Shown: positions 44,151 to 56,464 of the stretch, in pieces
Layout of the letters: every line of letters begins with the position of its first letter
Numbering within the stretch: position 1 is the stretch's first letter
Assembly (NCBI GenBank): GCA_029961685.1
Contig: JARWKL010000008.1
Coordinates: 4,466,501 to 4,530,500 of the forward strand
Source: Aristolochia californica
Taxonomy: Eukaryota; Streptophyta; Magnoliopsida; Piperales; Aristolochiaceae
Length of the DNA stretch: 64,000 nucleotides
Reading direction: 5' to 3'
The notes under the pieces: model-generated
Told to the model about the DNA's origin: nothing
The model's database searches: none
Seen by the model: only the letters and a program-made list of their open reading frames with translations
Made by a program: the position numbers and the translations under genes

Positions 44151-46870
44151 TATGTGCTGGAATTTTAACTTAGGTGAGTGGAGAGGCAAACTTGTGCACA
44201 AGCAAACTCATCTCACTTATGCATGCATGGAAGACAAAAATTAACATTCAATCATAGCATAGGGATGTTGGCCCAGGTGGCTTCTCAAAAGGAGGGTGAA
44301 TTCAGATATTCAAATCGAGTTGTGCGTGTGATTAAAAATTCATGCATAAAAGCAATTCAAAGTGAAGTATAACATGCACACACCGCAGGGACAAATAATT
44401 TTTTTTGTCATCGATATTCCCCTAGTGGTAATCACCGCCTAAGAACCCTTTCTTGGGAAAATTCTACTATTTACTCTAATAGTTGGAAAAATAAAAAATA
44501 GATATCATCTCTCTTTGGCCGCATGTAGCTCAATACATGATTTATCCAATCTCCCTAAGAGATTGTTGCTAGATTCTAGCTCTAGCTAGGCCTTTCTATC
44601 TAGATTAACAGGTTCTAGATTAATCTTTCACAAATACATAAAAAAGAAAGGGAAAAATTTACACCCTTACTTGGAGAGATGCTTCTCTTTGAGAGATTCA
44701 AGCTACCACCTATTTTGTAGCACGATGAAATGATCAAGGAGTTGGACTTTATGGATGCAAGGATTGATTCAAAGAGAATAGGGATTTCAAAGTGTGTGAC
44801 TCTCTCTTTCTCTCTAAAAACATTTTTGATAGAAAATTGCAAGATAAAGAGTGGCGGCTTGAAGATATGCCAATTAATGCTCATTCACTTCTTTACTCAA
44901 GGTTTGGTGGGGGTATTTATAACTTCCACAACTTAAACTAGCTATTATTTTCCCATTTGAAAAAATTAGTACATTGATTGATCGATCAATGTAAAGTGAT
45001 TGATCAATCAATCTATCATAATGGCTACTTTTCTATCACACAATTACTTATTGATTCATGGATTGATCGATCAATATGTTATCGTTGGTCCAAAAAAGTT
45101 AAGTTGATCGATAATTGCCAGTCGTTGATCGATCCAATGAGATTCCCTCTGGTTGTGCAATACAAGTATGATTGATCAGTGTATTTTCCTTTGATTGATC
45201 ATGTTTGAACTCCCTTACTGGCAATGTTCTAATTGATCAATCAATCAGGTGGGATAATCAATCATTCCATGAGAAATTTGCTTGCCTAGGCAGTTGTGAT
45301 CGATCAATCAGGTGGGATGATCGATCATGCGCTATAACATGAAATGGCCAAGTCTTGGATGATTGATTAATCGACTATATTTGATCAATCATACTTTATA
45401 TTTTTGGCATGCGTAGTTCTGGATGATCGATAATTACCAGTGGTTGATTGATTATTTCAATACCAATTCAAAAGTGTAGACTTTTAAAGCATGAGAATAT
45501 TTTTTTCTCAGTGCTCTAGCATGTTCTAAGTGTAGATTTTTAAATCATGTTCTAAAGAAGTCAAGTACACCTTCATGGACACGAAAACATGTACAAGGAA
45601 TAGAGCATATCATAAGAGAATCAAGTCAATTATATGCAGAATTTAAAAAGGAGTTTAGCCCACAAGGAAGGAATCGACCCAATAGAGCAAGCAAAATAAA
45701 GGAGTCGAACCCTACAAATAGTGAATTAAAAAGGACTTGATCTTACATGAATGCATCAAGTATAAGAGTTGACGACATGAGAAGGATTCAACCCTCTCTA
45801 AAGAAAAAGGATAGAGACGATTCGGCCCTAGAATTGTGGAGTTAACCCCTATAGGAAGCATAAGACAAAGGATTCGAGTCAAGAAAGAGGGATTTGACTG
45901 AAAGAACCATTGGAAACAAAAAAGAGCTCAACAGGCAAAGGATTTGATCCCATGTTGCACTAATGGAAACTCCTGACTTTCCATAGGCAATAACAAGAGT
46001 TGTAGGTCTTCAAATCATGTTAGTGACCTACCAAAATCTTCAACAAGACAAGTAGAATTTATTAAGTATTTTTTTAATATATTTTAATATATTTTATTTT
46101 AATAAAGGTTAGAAATATTATCAATCTTATGTAATGGCTAGTTTTTTGGAATGTTATAAATGTTATGCATTAGGTAGTTTTCTGAATTGGGATTTTCTTC
46201 TATACATATCCAATCCATCTCTAACCTAAATATCAGTTGTTCACACAAATTTTCAAAGCTTCCTAATCCATTCTTAGTGCCTCTCAAGTATTTGATTTTC
46301 AAATTCCAAGAAAAGGAGGTATCTTCCCCAGGTTTTTCTTCTAAGATCTAACTATTCTTGTTATGTATTTTCATACTTAGGATACTTTTCATTTGAAAGA
46401 AGTTTTGATACTTTATATTCAAACTTTTACTGTGAACTTCAAAACTACTCTTCAACTAGCATTGTCAAGTTTACTTTGAAATCAATACTAGTGTTGTTGA
46501 TATCTTGGTAGTTTCGCCTAAGAGAAAGGTGTAACTGATTTGTATTGCATTTAATATTTGCCTTTCAAGAGGCTTTTTAAGCTTTAAATTGTAAAGAAAG
46601 TAACCATTGCTCTTATTGATTAAAAAATCCATGTGCTTGTACCTTGAATTGTTGGTAATAAGTTGTAAGGTGTTTGGGTAACTTGAATATGAGTGGTTTC
46701 TATGTTGTAGATATTGTTTGGCAAGTTATAGTAAAAGTTTTAATTCCAAGGCAAGGGCTCCCTAGCTATTGGATAATAATCTGAAATAATGATCGTGAAT
46801 CACCATAAAAATTTGTGTAGTGGATATTTTATATGAGAAAAAGTTTTGAAATAACTATAAAACCTGATAA
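44151..46870. repeat. Repeat R, copy 2, and neighbouring long LTR-like sequence
   Basis: 44480-45480 matches 1790-2700 in the same orientation, including the array rich in TGATCGATCAATC words (44960-45480). It continues into a purine-rich segment (45640-45970) where words like 'ggattcgacccc' recur every 40-55 bp. A stretch with 'ccaaggcaagggctccctagct' follows (about 46755), of a type seen at the ends of very long Copia LTRs. I infer one long LTR or LTR-like block. I could not find both borders. Confidence 0.5.
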
Positions 46871-47819
46871 ACATATTCACCCCCACCCACCCCAATATAC
46901 CTTTACAAAACTTTTCATTGGTAAGTCATGACTCAAGTGACCTGTCCTTGTTTTTCGATGGCAAAGTCAATTTCGAAGTCCCGATTAAAAAACTTAGTTG
47001 AAAGATTTCAATTAGGGATGATTAATAAAGTTCAATAGTGAAGATAAGGTTTTTCAAAAAGGGGTGGAATGTTAAGGTATGAGTTATTGTAAGTATGGTA
47101 ATATTTAAATTTAAGTAATTATAATGTAAAAAGATTGCCCTAAAGGAAGCATCTAGAGAACTAATCCCTAAGACACATTGAAAATTATCAAGCTAACAAA
47201 GCATCTCTCCAATCTCTCATACTTACAAACAAATTACTTAGCTATTAATCAATTTATTATGAAAATTAAATGATAAGTTCAATATTTGCTTTAATTTTTG
47301 TGAAACTAAGCATAATCAAAGCTCAATATTTCTTAAGAAGCCATGATTTTCCTTTTTCGGTTTCGAAAAGAAAGGCAAAAATTCGAATTGGCATTGGCCA
47401 TGAAAGATAGCCATCGATCAGACAAACTTTCGGCTGGAAAGTTTCCAGTCACGAGCTGAAAATAATGGCAGCATTAAAGTCTGTACAGATTACTACTTCA
47501 AATATCATTTTTACGTTCGCTCAATATTGATGGAACCGCAGTTCAGGTGAAGGAACTTAATTCTTGGCCTGAAAGAAAAGTAAGCAAAAGACGACTTCGT
47601 GGGAACGACGGAGTTATTGCGGGGGGGTTAGTCAACTTGAAGGACGAGATGATCTTCAATTGCATAACGCCCTTCAACACTTGAAGTCGTTAGTGGAGCG
47701 CAAACGAAGCTTCATCTCGATGCAGGGGATGAAGGGGTCCTTCATCTCCACGGTTTAATTTCCTTCATCTCGAAGAAGGCCTTGTTTGATCTTCTTTGAG
47801 TTGAAGGACGAGCGACGCT
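46871..47819. other. Intergenic, no feature recognised
   Basis: Mixed AT-rich DNA, with a slightly GC-richer part after 47560 ('gaaggacgagatgatcttcaattg' and 'gaaggacgagcgacgctgg' recur). No ORF of note, no promoter motif that I would defend. Confidence 0.4.
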
Positions 47820-48375
47820 GGCTTTTTCCCCTCTCTCTCCTCGCATCCCCCCCCCCCCCCCCTCACGCGTCGTCATTTCTCATTTTTTCTTCCTCTCTCC
47901 CGCACTCCCTCTCTCGTCTCCCTGTGCCCCCGACGTCGCTGCTGCCATAAAATCAATCAAATTTTCATCTCCGGCCACCGTCTCAGCTCCATCTGGTCTC
48001 CGGCCTCATCTCTCGGTCTTCTCTAGGCCTCACCCTCTCTCTCGCACCCCTCTCTCGTCTCTGTGACTCCCTCTCTTCTCTCGAACTCGCTCTCTCTCGC
48101 TTCTCTCTCTCTTATCCCTCCCGACTCCCCTTTCTTCTCTGTCTTCTCCCTCTCTTATCCCTTTCGGCCTCCCACTCCCTTCTCTCTCTAGCTATTCTCC
48201 TTTCCCCCGAAAATACCTTCCGATTTCGTTCGATTTTCCCATTTCCATTTTGATTTTCTTCGATTTTGGACATTTGGGTATCGATTGCTTAATTTCTACT
48301 TCGATTAGACATCGATTTCCCCATTCGGCATCGACACCCTTCGGCTTCGGTTTTCCCCAAATTTCAGAAGGTATG
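47820..48375 (+). other. CT-rich, leader-like stretch
   Basis: Over 500 bases of C/T-rich sequence with a poly-C run (about 47849-47862) end in 'atttcagaag/gtatgcc', which looks like an exon-intron junction followed by 'aaaccctaa'. This is how many plant 5' leaders look, but no coding exon could be found downstream. It may be the promoter and leader of a broken gene, or one captured by a transposon. Confidence 0.35.
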
Positions 48376-48379
48376 CCTA

Positions 48380-48960
48380 AACCCTAATTTTTTTTCATTA
48401 AATTAGTTTTTTATTTGATTTAAATTTATTTTTAGTGCCTAATTGGGGGTTAATTGTGCATTATTGTGGGTTTTAGGGTTACGGTTTATAGTCTAAATTC
48501 TTGATTCGTGTATGGATTATTTTTAGGGTTTATTGCTCGGTATTTAAGGGTCCTGTAATTAGAGTTTAGGGTTTATGGCTAAGGATTTAGGGTATTTTAG
48601 GGATTAGGGTTTTTAAGGTTTTGGGGGTTTTGTGTTTTTAAGCTCTAGGGTTTTTTGGGTTTAGGGTGTGGAATTAGGGTGTAGGGATTAGGGTTTAGGG
48701 CTTTAAAGGTATTAAGTTCTAGAATTAGTGTTGAGGGTTTAGAGTTTAGTAGGTGATAGGGTTTAGCGTTTTAAGGTTTTGGGGGTTTTGTGTTTTTAAG
48801 CTCTAGGGTTTTTTGGGTTTAGGGTCTGGAATTATGGTGTAGGGTTTAGGGCTTTTAAGGTTTAGGGTATTATGTTATGGAATTAGTGTTTAGGGTTTAG
48901 AGTTTAGTAGGTGATAAGATTTGACTTTAGGGTTTGATGGTTTAGGGTTTAGGTTTTATT
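48380..48960. repeat. Degenerate interstitial telomere-like repeats
   Basis: Words of the TTTAGGG type occur densely across about 580 bp, always degenerate ('tagggtttagggctt', 'ttagggtttaggg'). A longer block (about 48610-48700, containing 'ttttgggggttttgtgtttttaagctctagggttttttggg') is repeated at about 48770-48860. The arrangement is too irregular for a true telomere. Confidence 0.7.
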
Positions 48961-48964
48961 AGGG

Positions 48965-49260
48965 GTTTTTTAGTCCAATTCATACAAGGCTAAGTCGCCT
49001 CCACGGGCGTCCATTAGCCAACGAAACCCGACCCCCATCACTGATGAGGTACAATTCGTAGTGATTGCGAAGTTATATGGGGCTCTACTAGGGGTGTTCG
49101 GTGAATTTGGACTTAATGTGTGTGTTTTCTCATTGTTTAGTGCATATGCAGTAGTGAATGTTGTTGAAAATTTTTGAAATGTTATGAAATGTTTTTGCCA
49201 TGTGGTGAAGAGATTCGAGTGTTTTTGCCATGTGGTAAAGAGATTTTTGCTTTTCTTTTT
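48965..49260. repeat. Single copy of the MULE-linked repeat unit
   Basis: The segment 48970-49125 carries the same ordered landmarks as the array at 14400-15700 ('gtcca..agccaacgaa.cc', 'catcactgatgaggtac', 'agtgattgcgaagttatatggggctctactaggggt', 'tcggtgaa.ttggactta'). The following 49160-49260 matches the array's flanking motif ('gaaatgttatgaaatgtttttgccatgtggtgaagagattcgagtg'). The two loci are about 34 kb apart, so this is a dispersed family. Confidence 0.75.
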
Positions 49261-52200
49261 CCTCTATTTGAGAAGTTAAATAAACAACAAATCGTAGAGA
49301 AATGTTCTTGTTCTTCATCGATTACAAGTTTTGCTGAGCTCGAGGCCATGAAAATATAAACGAAATTGATGGTTTAAAATTGTCTTTTCAGATGAATTTT
49401 GTTGCAGACATGCATGTTGGTAGAAAAAAGGGTTGAGAGACTGTTTTGATGTCTTCTAATTAGAAAATGAAAACTGGTGACCAATTTTATGTTAAAAGGT
49501 TATTGTGAATATTGATGCTGAGTAAACCCGCTGAGTAAACCCGCATTATGTTTTTGTTGGCAGGTATATTGTTTGAGGAGAATCTTAAAAAAGAAATTTT
49601 AAAAAAAAATCTTTAAAATAAAAACTGATGGAGGAAGAACATACAGTGAAGCCAAGAGAAAAAAAAAAGGAGTGCTAAGCCTATTCCTAGAGGGTAGTTG
49701 GTTGTCAACTTCATGTTGGCTAAATGTTGAGAGGTTAATGTTTAATCTCGACTTAAGTTGAAAAATACTTTTGTTGGTATCGTAACTGTTGGGAGGGGCA
49801 CAGACACCAACAGTAGAAGTAAAGGCAGTTTGGATGATGTTATTGTAGGCAATTAGAGACGTCTACTTCTTCCATCTTGTTGGAGGGCTTAATTTTTGAA
49901 TTCTGTTGGACAAACAATGTCACTATGGCTTATTGGAGTATGAAAGGTCAATGAAAAGAAGAAAAGAGTGCAAATTCTGACAATGTACACCAATTTTATT
50001 TTAAAGCTTGTGACTGTTTCAAAACTAAGTAGTGCCTGATGATTATAAACTGCCAATAATTGTTTAAAAAGCCTCTGCACTTCTCAACCATCTCAGACCT
50101 TTGAAAGAGTTGACAAAGGAGCCCCTGTCATTTTACAATCGCTGATTTGGAGAGTAATAGGTCATCATTAACTTCAACATTGTTGGCTATTTGTGTGCCA
50201 AGCAGAATTGATTTGCGGTATGCTAAGAATGATCTTATTTCAGTCGAGGTGCTTGCACAATCATCTGGCATATCTCATTACAGATTCTTCATATTAACAA
50301 GCTTTCGTTTTGTTAGAAAAGAAAACAATAACCCTTTCCACTATGAATTTTCTCTATTTTTTGGGAGCTGGCTGAGACACCAACCATAATAGTGAGTGGA
50401 CATCATGGAAAACTTCACATTGAGGGTCTGAGGCTGATCATAGATGAAGGAGGTGGACTTGAGCAAAATCTTGTGGCTGCAATTATACTTCCTACAATGG
50501 AAAAAAATCTGCGATACAGATGTTTTATCTGTTGGGCAGTGATCTCATTTTGCAAACTCATTTCTCAACGGTTCAGTACTGGTTCAGTTTGGAGTCCATT
50601 AGAAACCTCCTTTGTAGTTTCTTTTGCAACATTTGTTCTCTCTCATTGTATAACTTGAAAAATGGTGACTAATGATACTATTAACTGGGAGGGGCAGTTT
50701 TTTTCTTGATATATATTTTTATATATGTGTATGAGTATTTGTCTTTATATGTACTCAACACAAGATTTCGTCATTGACAATACAAGTTTTTGAACAGAAT
50801 AGATTGGTGTTGACTGATACAGCAGAATAACATTATATGTGCAAAGGTTAGACATAGCTTGTGGCTTAAAATCAAATTTTCCTCTCCACCCCGACCCCTT
50901 CACCTAGTTGCAGGTTAACTGGACTTATAAACCATTATCATATACACAGTCATTCTAATTTCTTTACTTTTGGGTGTATTCATTTTAGTTCATAGATAAT
51001 CAAAATAAATTCTAAGGAGAGAAAAATTTCCAGTCTATGTCCCCTCATGCTTTTCAATGAAATACAAAGGAAGAGAAAATACTTTGTTGATTTTTGCCAA
51101 CAAAAGACCTGTCATTTCCCTTTGACAAAAATTGGAATCATGCCCCCTCTCCTCCTTTCCATTTTCTTTTTGGTGGAGGGTGAAAAGATCCTTGAAAGTT
51201 TTTAGAATAATTATTTTAACATAATAAAACTAATGTTTCAAAAATATATTTTAATCATCTAATTTAATTAAAGTTATCATTTTGGATAGAATAATATAAT
51301 ATTAATATATTCTATTATATAAATGATTAAAATAATGTCAAATTTTAAATTTTGACATGATTGTTCATTTATTATTGTAAATGGGATTCATGTTCTATAT
51401 AAAATTAAAATTTAATATAATAATTTTAATTATATTATATTAACCTCAATTCCTTAAAAATCCACATAATTAAACAAACCCTAGAATCCTATAATCTAAA
51501 TGTATTTATTATAGAATTTTGTATGTCTATAATAGAATTCCAATAAAAGAATTCGAATAATGCAATTTCAAACATACTAAATTACTAATCCCCCCAAAGA
51601 AAGAATAGAAGATGAGAAAGTGAAGATAACTTGATATTATAATAATAGTTTATTTGGGGGGTTTGTTTTTATTTTATTTTAAAATCTAAATGGAGCTTGC
51701 CATGGCACGAACTCGTTATTTGAATAATCTTTCTTTTAGGTTATTAATAAAGTTGTATATATATATTTTTTTATTTTTTATTTTTTATTTTTTTACTATA
51801 TTAAACTTCATATTTATTGTTTCGGGAAATAAAATATAATTAAAGTATGCATTTGATTAATAAATTACTTTTAATTTTGTGAAAAATATATTAGTAATTA
51901 ATACCATGTAAAAAATCTATCTTATGTTATTAATATCATACTTATTTATTTATTAATCATATTTATTTTTTATTTACTCTATTGTATTAGTGATTTAATA
52001 GTGGTAATTAAAATATTGTTAACTCAAACATTTGGTTTAATTAACTCATTTTTATAATTAATAAAATCAATGGTTTTAAATTTCGAAGATGAAGATGAAG
52101 ATGAACTTGTCCACACTAACACCATCTTTGAACATGAACTTATCCACACTAACACCCATTTCGAAGATGAAGATCAAATTTTTAGTTTTTTGACTAACCC

Positions 52201-52359
52201 TCCCTGAGTGTCAAATAATACAAAAATTTCCCGAATGTTAGAGATTTCTGTCTTCCCAGAATCTGATAAAAATCAATAAGCAATGAAAGCATGTCAGCGA
52301 TTGTTTGAGTCTTTGATGGGTCATTCTAGGAGCTTGGGTCATTCTCCAATCCTCTTGTC
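49261..52359. other. Intergenic, mostly AT-rich
   Basis: ORFs at 49889-50080 (-), 50147-50389 (+) and 50392-50658 (+) are short and unrecognised. 51180-52100 is very AT-rich with no coding signal. The last bases before 52360 would be the promoter of the dioxygenase pseudogene. Confidence 0.45.
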
Positions 52360-52527
52360 ATGGCTTCTCTTACAGCCCAGCTCAACACTGAGGCTTTCCA
52401 TGGCTCTCACCTATTCAATTATGTCGTCAAAAAAGGCTTCGGAGTGAAGGGTTTGGCTGCTGGCCGGGCCTCTTTGCCCCCAATTTACGTCCATCCTCTC
52501 CATGAGAGGAAGTTGGGGTTCTTGGTG
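52360..52527 (+). pseudogene. 2-oxoglutarate dioxygenase pseudogene, exon 1 left part
   Basis: Starts at ATG 52360 and encodes a typical N-terminus of the feruloyl-CoA 6'-hydroxylase (F6'H)/scopoletin 8-hydroxylase group: a variable start, then FNYVVKKGFGVKGLAAGRASLPPIYVHPLHER. The next residues, KLGFLV, belong about 37 residues further on in the family, just before NHG. An in-frame internal deletion has therefore removed the IPVIDLS...VAEAV segment. The sequence stops at the TSD TGGTG (52523-52527), where a Copia element begins, and continues at 57898. Confidence 0.85.
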
Positions 52528-53026
52528 TGTCGAGTAATGTGGAGCCTGGCCCACACCACACGAGCAGGACATGGAGGAAATTTTTATTATTCTTTATTTA
52601 CTTTAGCGTGTGCTACACTCAAGGAAAAAAATTAAGTTTCCCTCCTGTCATTTATCATATCTTAGGAACTTACAGAGAGACAGCGAAAAAATAGGGTAAG
52701 TCTCTGGACTTACAGAGAGCGAGCGAAAAAATGGAGTGAGCTTGGAACTCGGCGCTGTTGCTGGAAGAGAGGAGCTCATAACTCGGGACTGATGTTGGAA
52801 GAGAGTAGCTCGGGACTGCGTCGCCATTGTTGGAAGAGAGCAGTTGAGTGACTCGATGACGCTGCTGAACAGAGAGGGTTCGAGACTCTCTCTATTGTAT
52901 TGTGATTCCTCTCATTTGAATAAAAATCCTTTGTAGCTCCAGTGGATGTAAGCAATTTACCGAACCACGTAAAGTATTATGTCGTGCATGATTACTTAGC
53001 TTGTTGTCATCGGTATTTTCATAACA
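52528..53026 (+). repeat. 5' LTR of the Copia element in the dioxygenase gene
   Basis: 499 bp, TGTCGAGTAATG...CATAACA. It shows many substitutions and indels relative to the 525-bp 3' LTR. The T-C change at the third and fourth bases (TGTC against TGTT) is one of them. The divergence implies that the insertion is not recent. Confidence 0.9.
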
Positions 53027-56000
53027 ACTTGTATCAGAGCTGAGGGAAAATGATGGCTGGAGACAAAGTGAAGGTATCGGGGATCGAGAAGTTTGATGGC
53101 ACAGACTTTGGATACTGGAGGATGCAGATAGAGGACTACCTCTATGAGAAGAAACTCCATCTTCCACTCTTGGGGAAGAAATCGGAAAAAATGGAGGAGG
53201 CCGATTGGAATCTGTTGGATCGATAGGTTCTGGGGATTACTCTGTTAACCCTGTCGAGATCCGTTACACACAACATCAGCAAGGTGAAGACGATTGCGGG
53301 TCTCATAGAAGCTTTGTCAAGTATGTATGGAAAGCCTTCAACGAATAACAAGGTTTATTTGATGAAAAAATTATTCAATTTGAAGATGGTAGATGGTAGG
53401 TTTGTTGCACAACATCTGAATGATTTTAATACTATCACAAATCAATTGTCGTCTGTTGAAATTGAATTTGATGATGAGATACGTGCACTGATACTATTGG
53501 CTTCATTGCCAAATAGTTGGGAAACCATGAGAATGGCTATCAGTAATTCTGTCGGTAAATCAAAGTTGAAATATGATTATATTCGTGATTTGATTTTGGT
53601 TGAGGAGGTGCATAGGAGGGATTCAGGCGAGACCCTGAGTTTGAGTTCGAGTTCAGCATTGAATGTTGATTCTTAGGGGAGATCACATGACAGGAACTCA
53701 AACAAAGACAGATCAAAATCAAAGAACAGGGGCAAGAGCAAGTTAAGGCCTGGTCGGCAGGTAACTTGCTGGAATTGTGGCAAAACTGGCCACATAAAGA
53801 AGAACTGTAAAAACCCTAAGAAGACCGAGACTGATAGTGCTAATGTAGTAACGAAGAAGTATAAGATGCACTATTGCTTACAGTTCATAGTCCAGTTGAT
53901 GACTAGATAATGGATTTTGGGGCTTCATTCCATACATCTTACCATCGGTAGATAATGCAAAACTATGTTGCAGGTGACTTTGGGAAGGAGTATCTGGCTG
54001 ATGGAGAGGCTTTGAACGTGGTGGGGATGGTAGACATTGACATTGCACTCCCCAACAAAAACAAATGGACCTTGCAAAAGGTCAGGCACATTCCTGAGTT
54101 GAAGAAGAACCTCATTTATGTTGGGCAGCTTGATTATTGTGGCCATTCAGTGGTGTTCTCAGATAGCACCTGGAAGGTCACCAAAGGGGCATTGGTACTG
54201 GCTCGGGGGTAAGAAAATTGGTATACTCTATTCGACTACTGGTTTGAATAATACTATTGCTACTACCATTGTAGAAAGCACAACATATTTGTGGCATTGC
54301 AGGCTTGGCCATATGAGTCAGAAGAGCATGAGAGAAGTTATGTCTAGAGGCAAGCTACCAGAATTGAAATCAGCTGATCTCAATATGTGTGAGAGTTGCA
54401 TTATGGGAAAACAAAAGAAGGTCAGTTTCTTGAAAAGTTGTAGAACATTGAAGAAAGAAAAACTGGACCTTGTGCACACAAATGTGTGGGGACCTTCCCC
54501 AGTGGCATCCCTTAGAGGTTCTTGTTACTATGTCACGTTCATTGATGATCACGGCAGGAAGGTATGAGTTTATTTTTTGAAGTATAAATTTGAAGTATTT
54601 AATGTGTTCAAAATTTGGAAGGGTTGAGACAGAGACATGCTTGAAACTGAAATGTTTGAGGTCTAATAATGGTGGTGAATATATTGATGGTGGGTTCAAG
54701 GGGTACTGTGCAGCTCGGGGTATCAAAATGGAGAAAACTATTCATGGGACACCACAACAAAATGGAGTTGCTGAACGTATGAACAGAACCATAAATGAGC
54801 GTGCAAGAAGCATGAGGTTGCACGCTGGATTACTACCTACTTTCTGGGCAAATGCAGTTAGTATTGTAGTTTACTTGATAAACAGAGGACCATCAGTTCC
54901 GTTGGATTGTGGATTGCCTGAGGAGGTCTAGATCGGGAAAGAGGTCAAATTTTCTCACCTTAAAACTTTTGCCTATCTTTCTTATGTTCTTGTTGATTCT
55001 GATGCTCGTAGTAAACTTGAGGTTAAGTCAAAGAAATGTTATTTCATTGGCTATGGAGACGAGGCATTTGGCTATCGTTTTTTGGATGATTAGAGTCGGA
55101 AGATTATAAGAAGCAGGAATGTGATTTTCAATGAGAAGATTGTGTACAAGGACAAGTCCAGTACAGTTGCTGAAGCAGCTCCTCAGGAGACCGAGTTCGT
55201 GAGATGGAATGACCTACCAAAGGCCACCGTGCAGTGCAGAAATGCGAGTAACGGGGAGAGTGGGTCCAGTGCACCCATTCCTATTATTTAGTAGTCAGAT
55301 CCAAAGTTGTCCACTCCTGTAGCTGCAGTTTGCAGGTCAATTAGGAATATTCGGCCTCCACAGCGTTTTTCACCTACTTTGAATTATATTCTATTGACAA
55401 ATGGTGGAGAACCACAGAGTTACGAAGAAACCTTGCAAGATGAAAATTCTAGCAAGTGGGAGTTGGCCATGAAGGATGAGATGGATTCCATGTTAGGGAA
55501 TTAGACATGGGAGTTGATAGAACTTCCACCAAGGAAGAAAGCATTGCACAACAAGTGGGTGTACCAGGTGAAAACTAAGCATGATGGCAGTAAGAGGTAC
55601 AAGACTAGACTTGTTGTAAAAGGCTTTCAACAGAAGCAAGGTATTGATTACTCTGAGATTTTCTCTCCTGTGGTAAAGATAACAACCATTAGGTTAGTAT
55701 TGTCCATGGTTACTACTGAAGATTTATTTCTTGAGCAGTTAGATGTGAAGACATTTTTTCTTCATGCAGACCTTGAAGAAGACATCTACATGCACCAACC
55801 TGAGGGGTTTGTAGTACAAGGAAAGGAAGGTTCAGTTTGCAGACTGAAGAAGACCTTGTATGGCCTGAAGCAAGCTCCTAGACAGTGGTACAAGAAATTC
55901 GACAATTTCATGTGCAGTGCTGGATACATCAGATGTTAGGCAGATCACTGTTGCTATGTCAGGTATTTTGACAATTCTTACATTATTCTGTTGTTGTATG

Positions 56001-56151
56001 TGTATGACATGCTTATTACAGGGGCTAGTATTGATGAGATCAATAATCTAAAGAAACAGATGTCAAAGCACTGTGCAATGAAGGATTTGGGAGCTACGAA
56101 GCAAATCCTTGGTATGAGAATTGTCAGAGACAGAGTCAGAGGCTCGTTGAG

Positions 56152-56464
56152 TGTTAAGCACCTAGCCAATACTACCCAAAAGACCGGCCTGTTAGGAGCG
56201 GATGACATAGGTACTTAACCCAGGACCATAACATCACACCCCGCCCGCCCGAGCCGACGACCACGGCGGCATTAACACAGCAACGCGACCGGGTCAGGGG
56301 TCACGCCAGGGGCTTGCGGTCCACCTGCGCACGCGGCCGCTGGGACTCGAAGTCGGGACGTAGCGCCTGCTCTGATACCAAATGTTAAGCACCTAGCCAA
56401 TACTACCCAAAAGACCGGCCTGTTAGGAGCGGAAGACATAGGTACTTAACCCAGGACCATAACA
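56152..56464 (-). mobile_element. 313-bp miniature LTR element (SMART/TRIM type) nested in Copia
   Basis: Two 82-bp terminal repeats, 56152-56233 and 56383-56464, start TGTTAAGCACC and end CATAACA on the plus strand and differ at a single position. The target duplication TTGAG flanks both sides (56147-56151 and 56465-56469). The order is minus-strand: after the right repeat comes TT then TGGTATCAGAGC (56380-56369), a perfect initiator-tRNA-Met PBS. A purine-rich stretch lies before the left repeat (about 56245-56234). The internal 149 bp is GC-rich, unlike the host Copia. Removing the element and one TSD restores the Copia frame GSLRLSQAKYVKK. Confidence 0.93.

Noticed and set aside
48380..48960. 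True telomere or chromosome end
   Set aside because: The TTTAGGG words are degenerate and irregular and are flanked on both sides by ordinary DNA. At best it is an interstitial relic.
52892..53351. Minus-strand ORFs over the Copia 5' LTR and gag
   Set aside because: They are antisense shadows of the LTR and of gag, whose sense frame shows clear family motifs.
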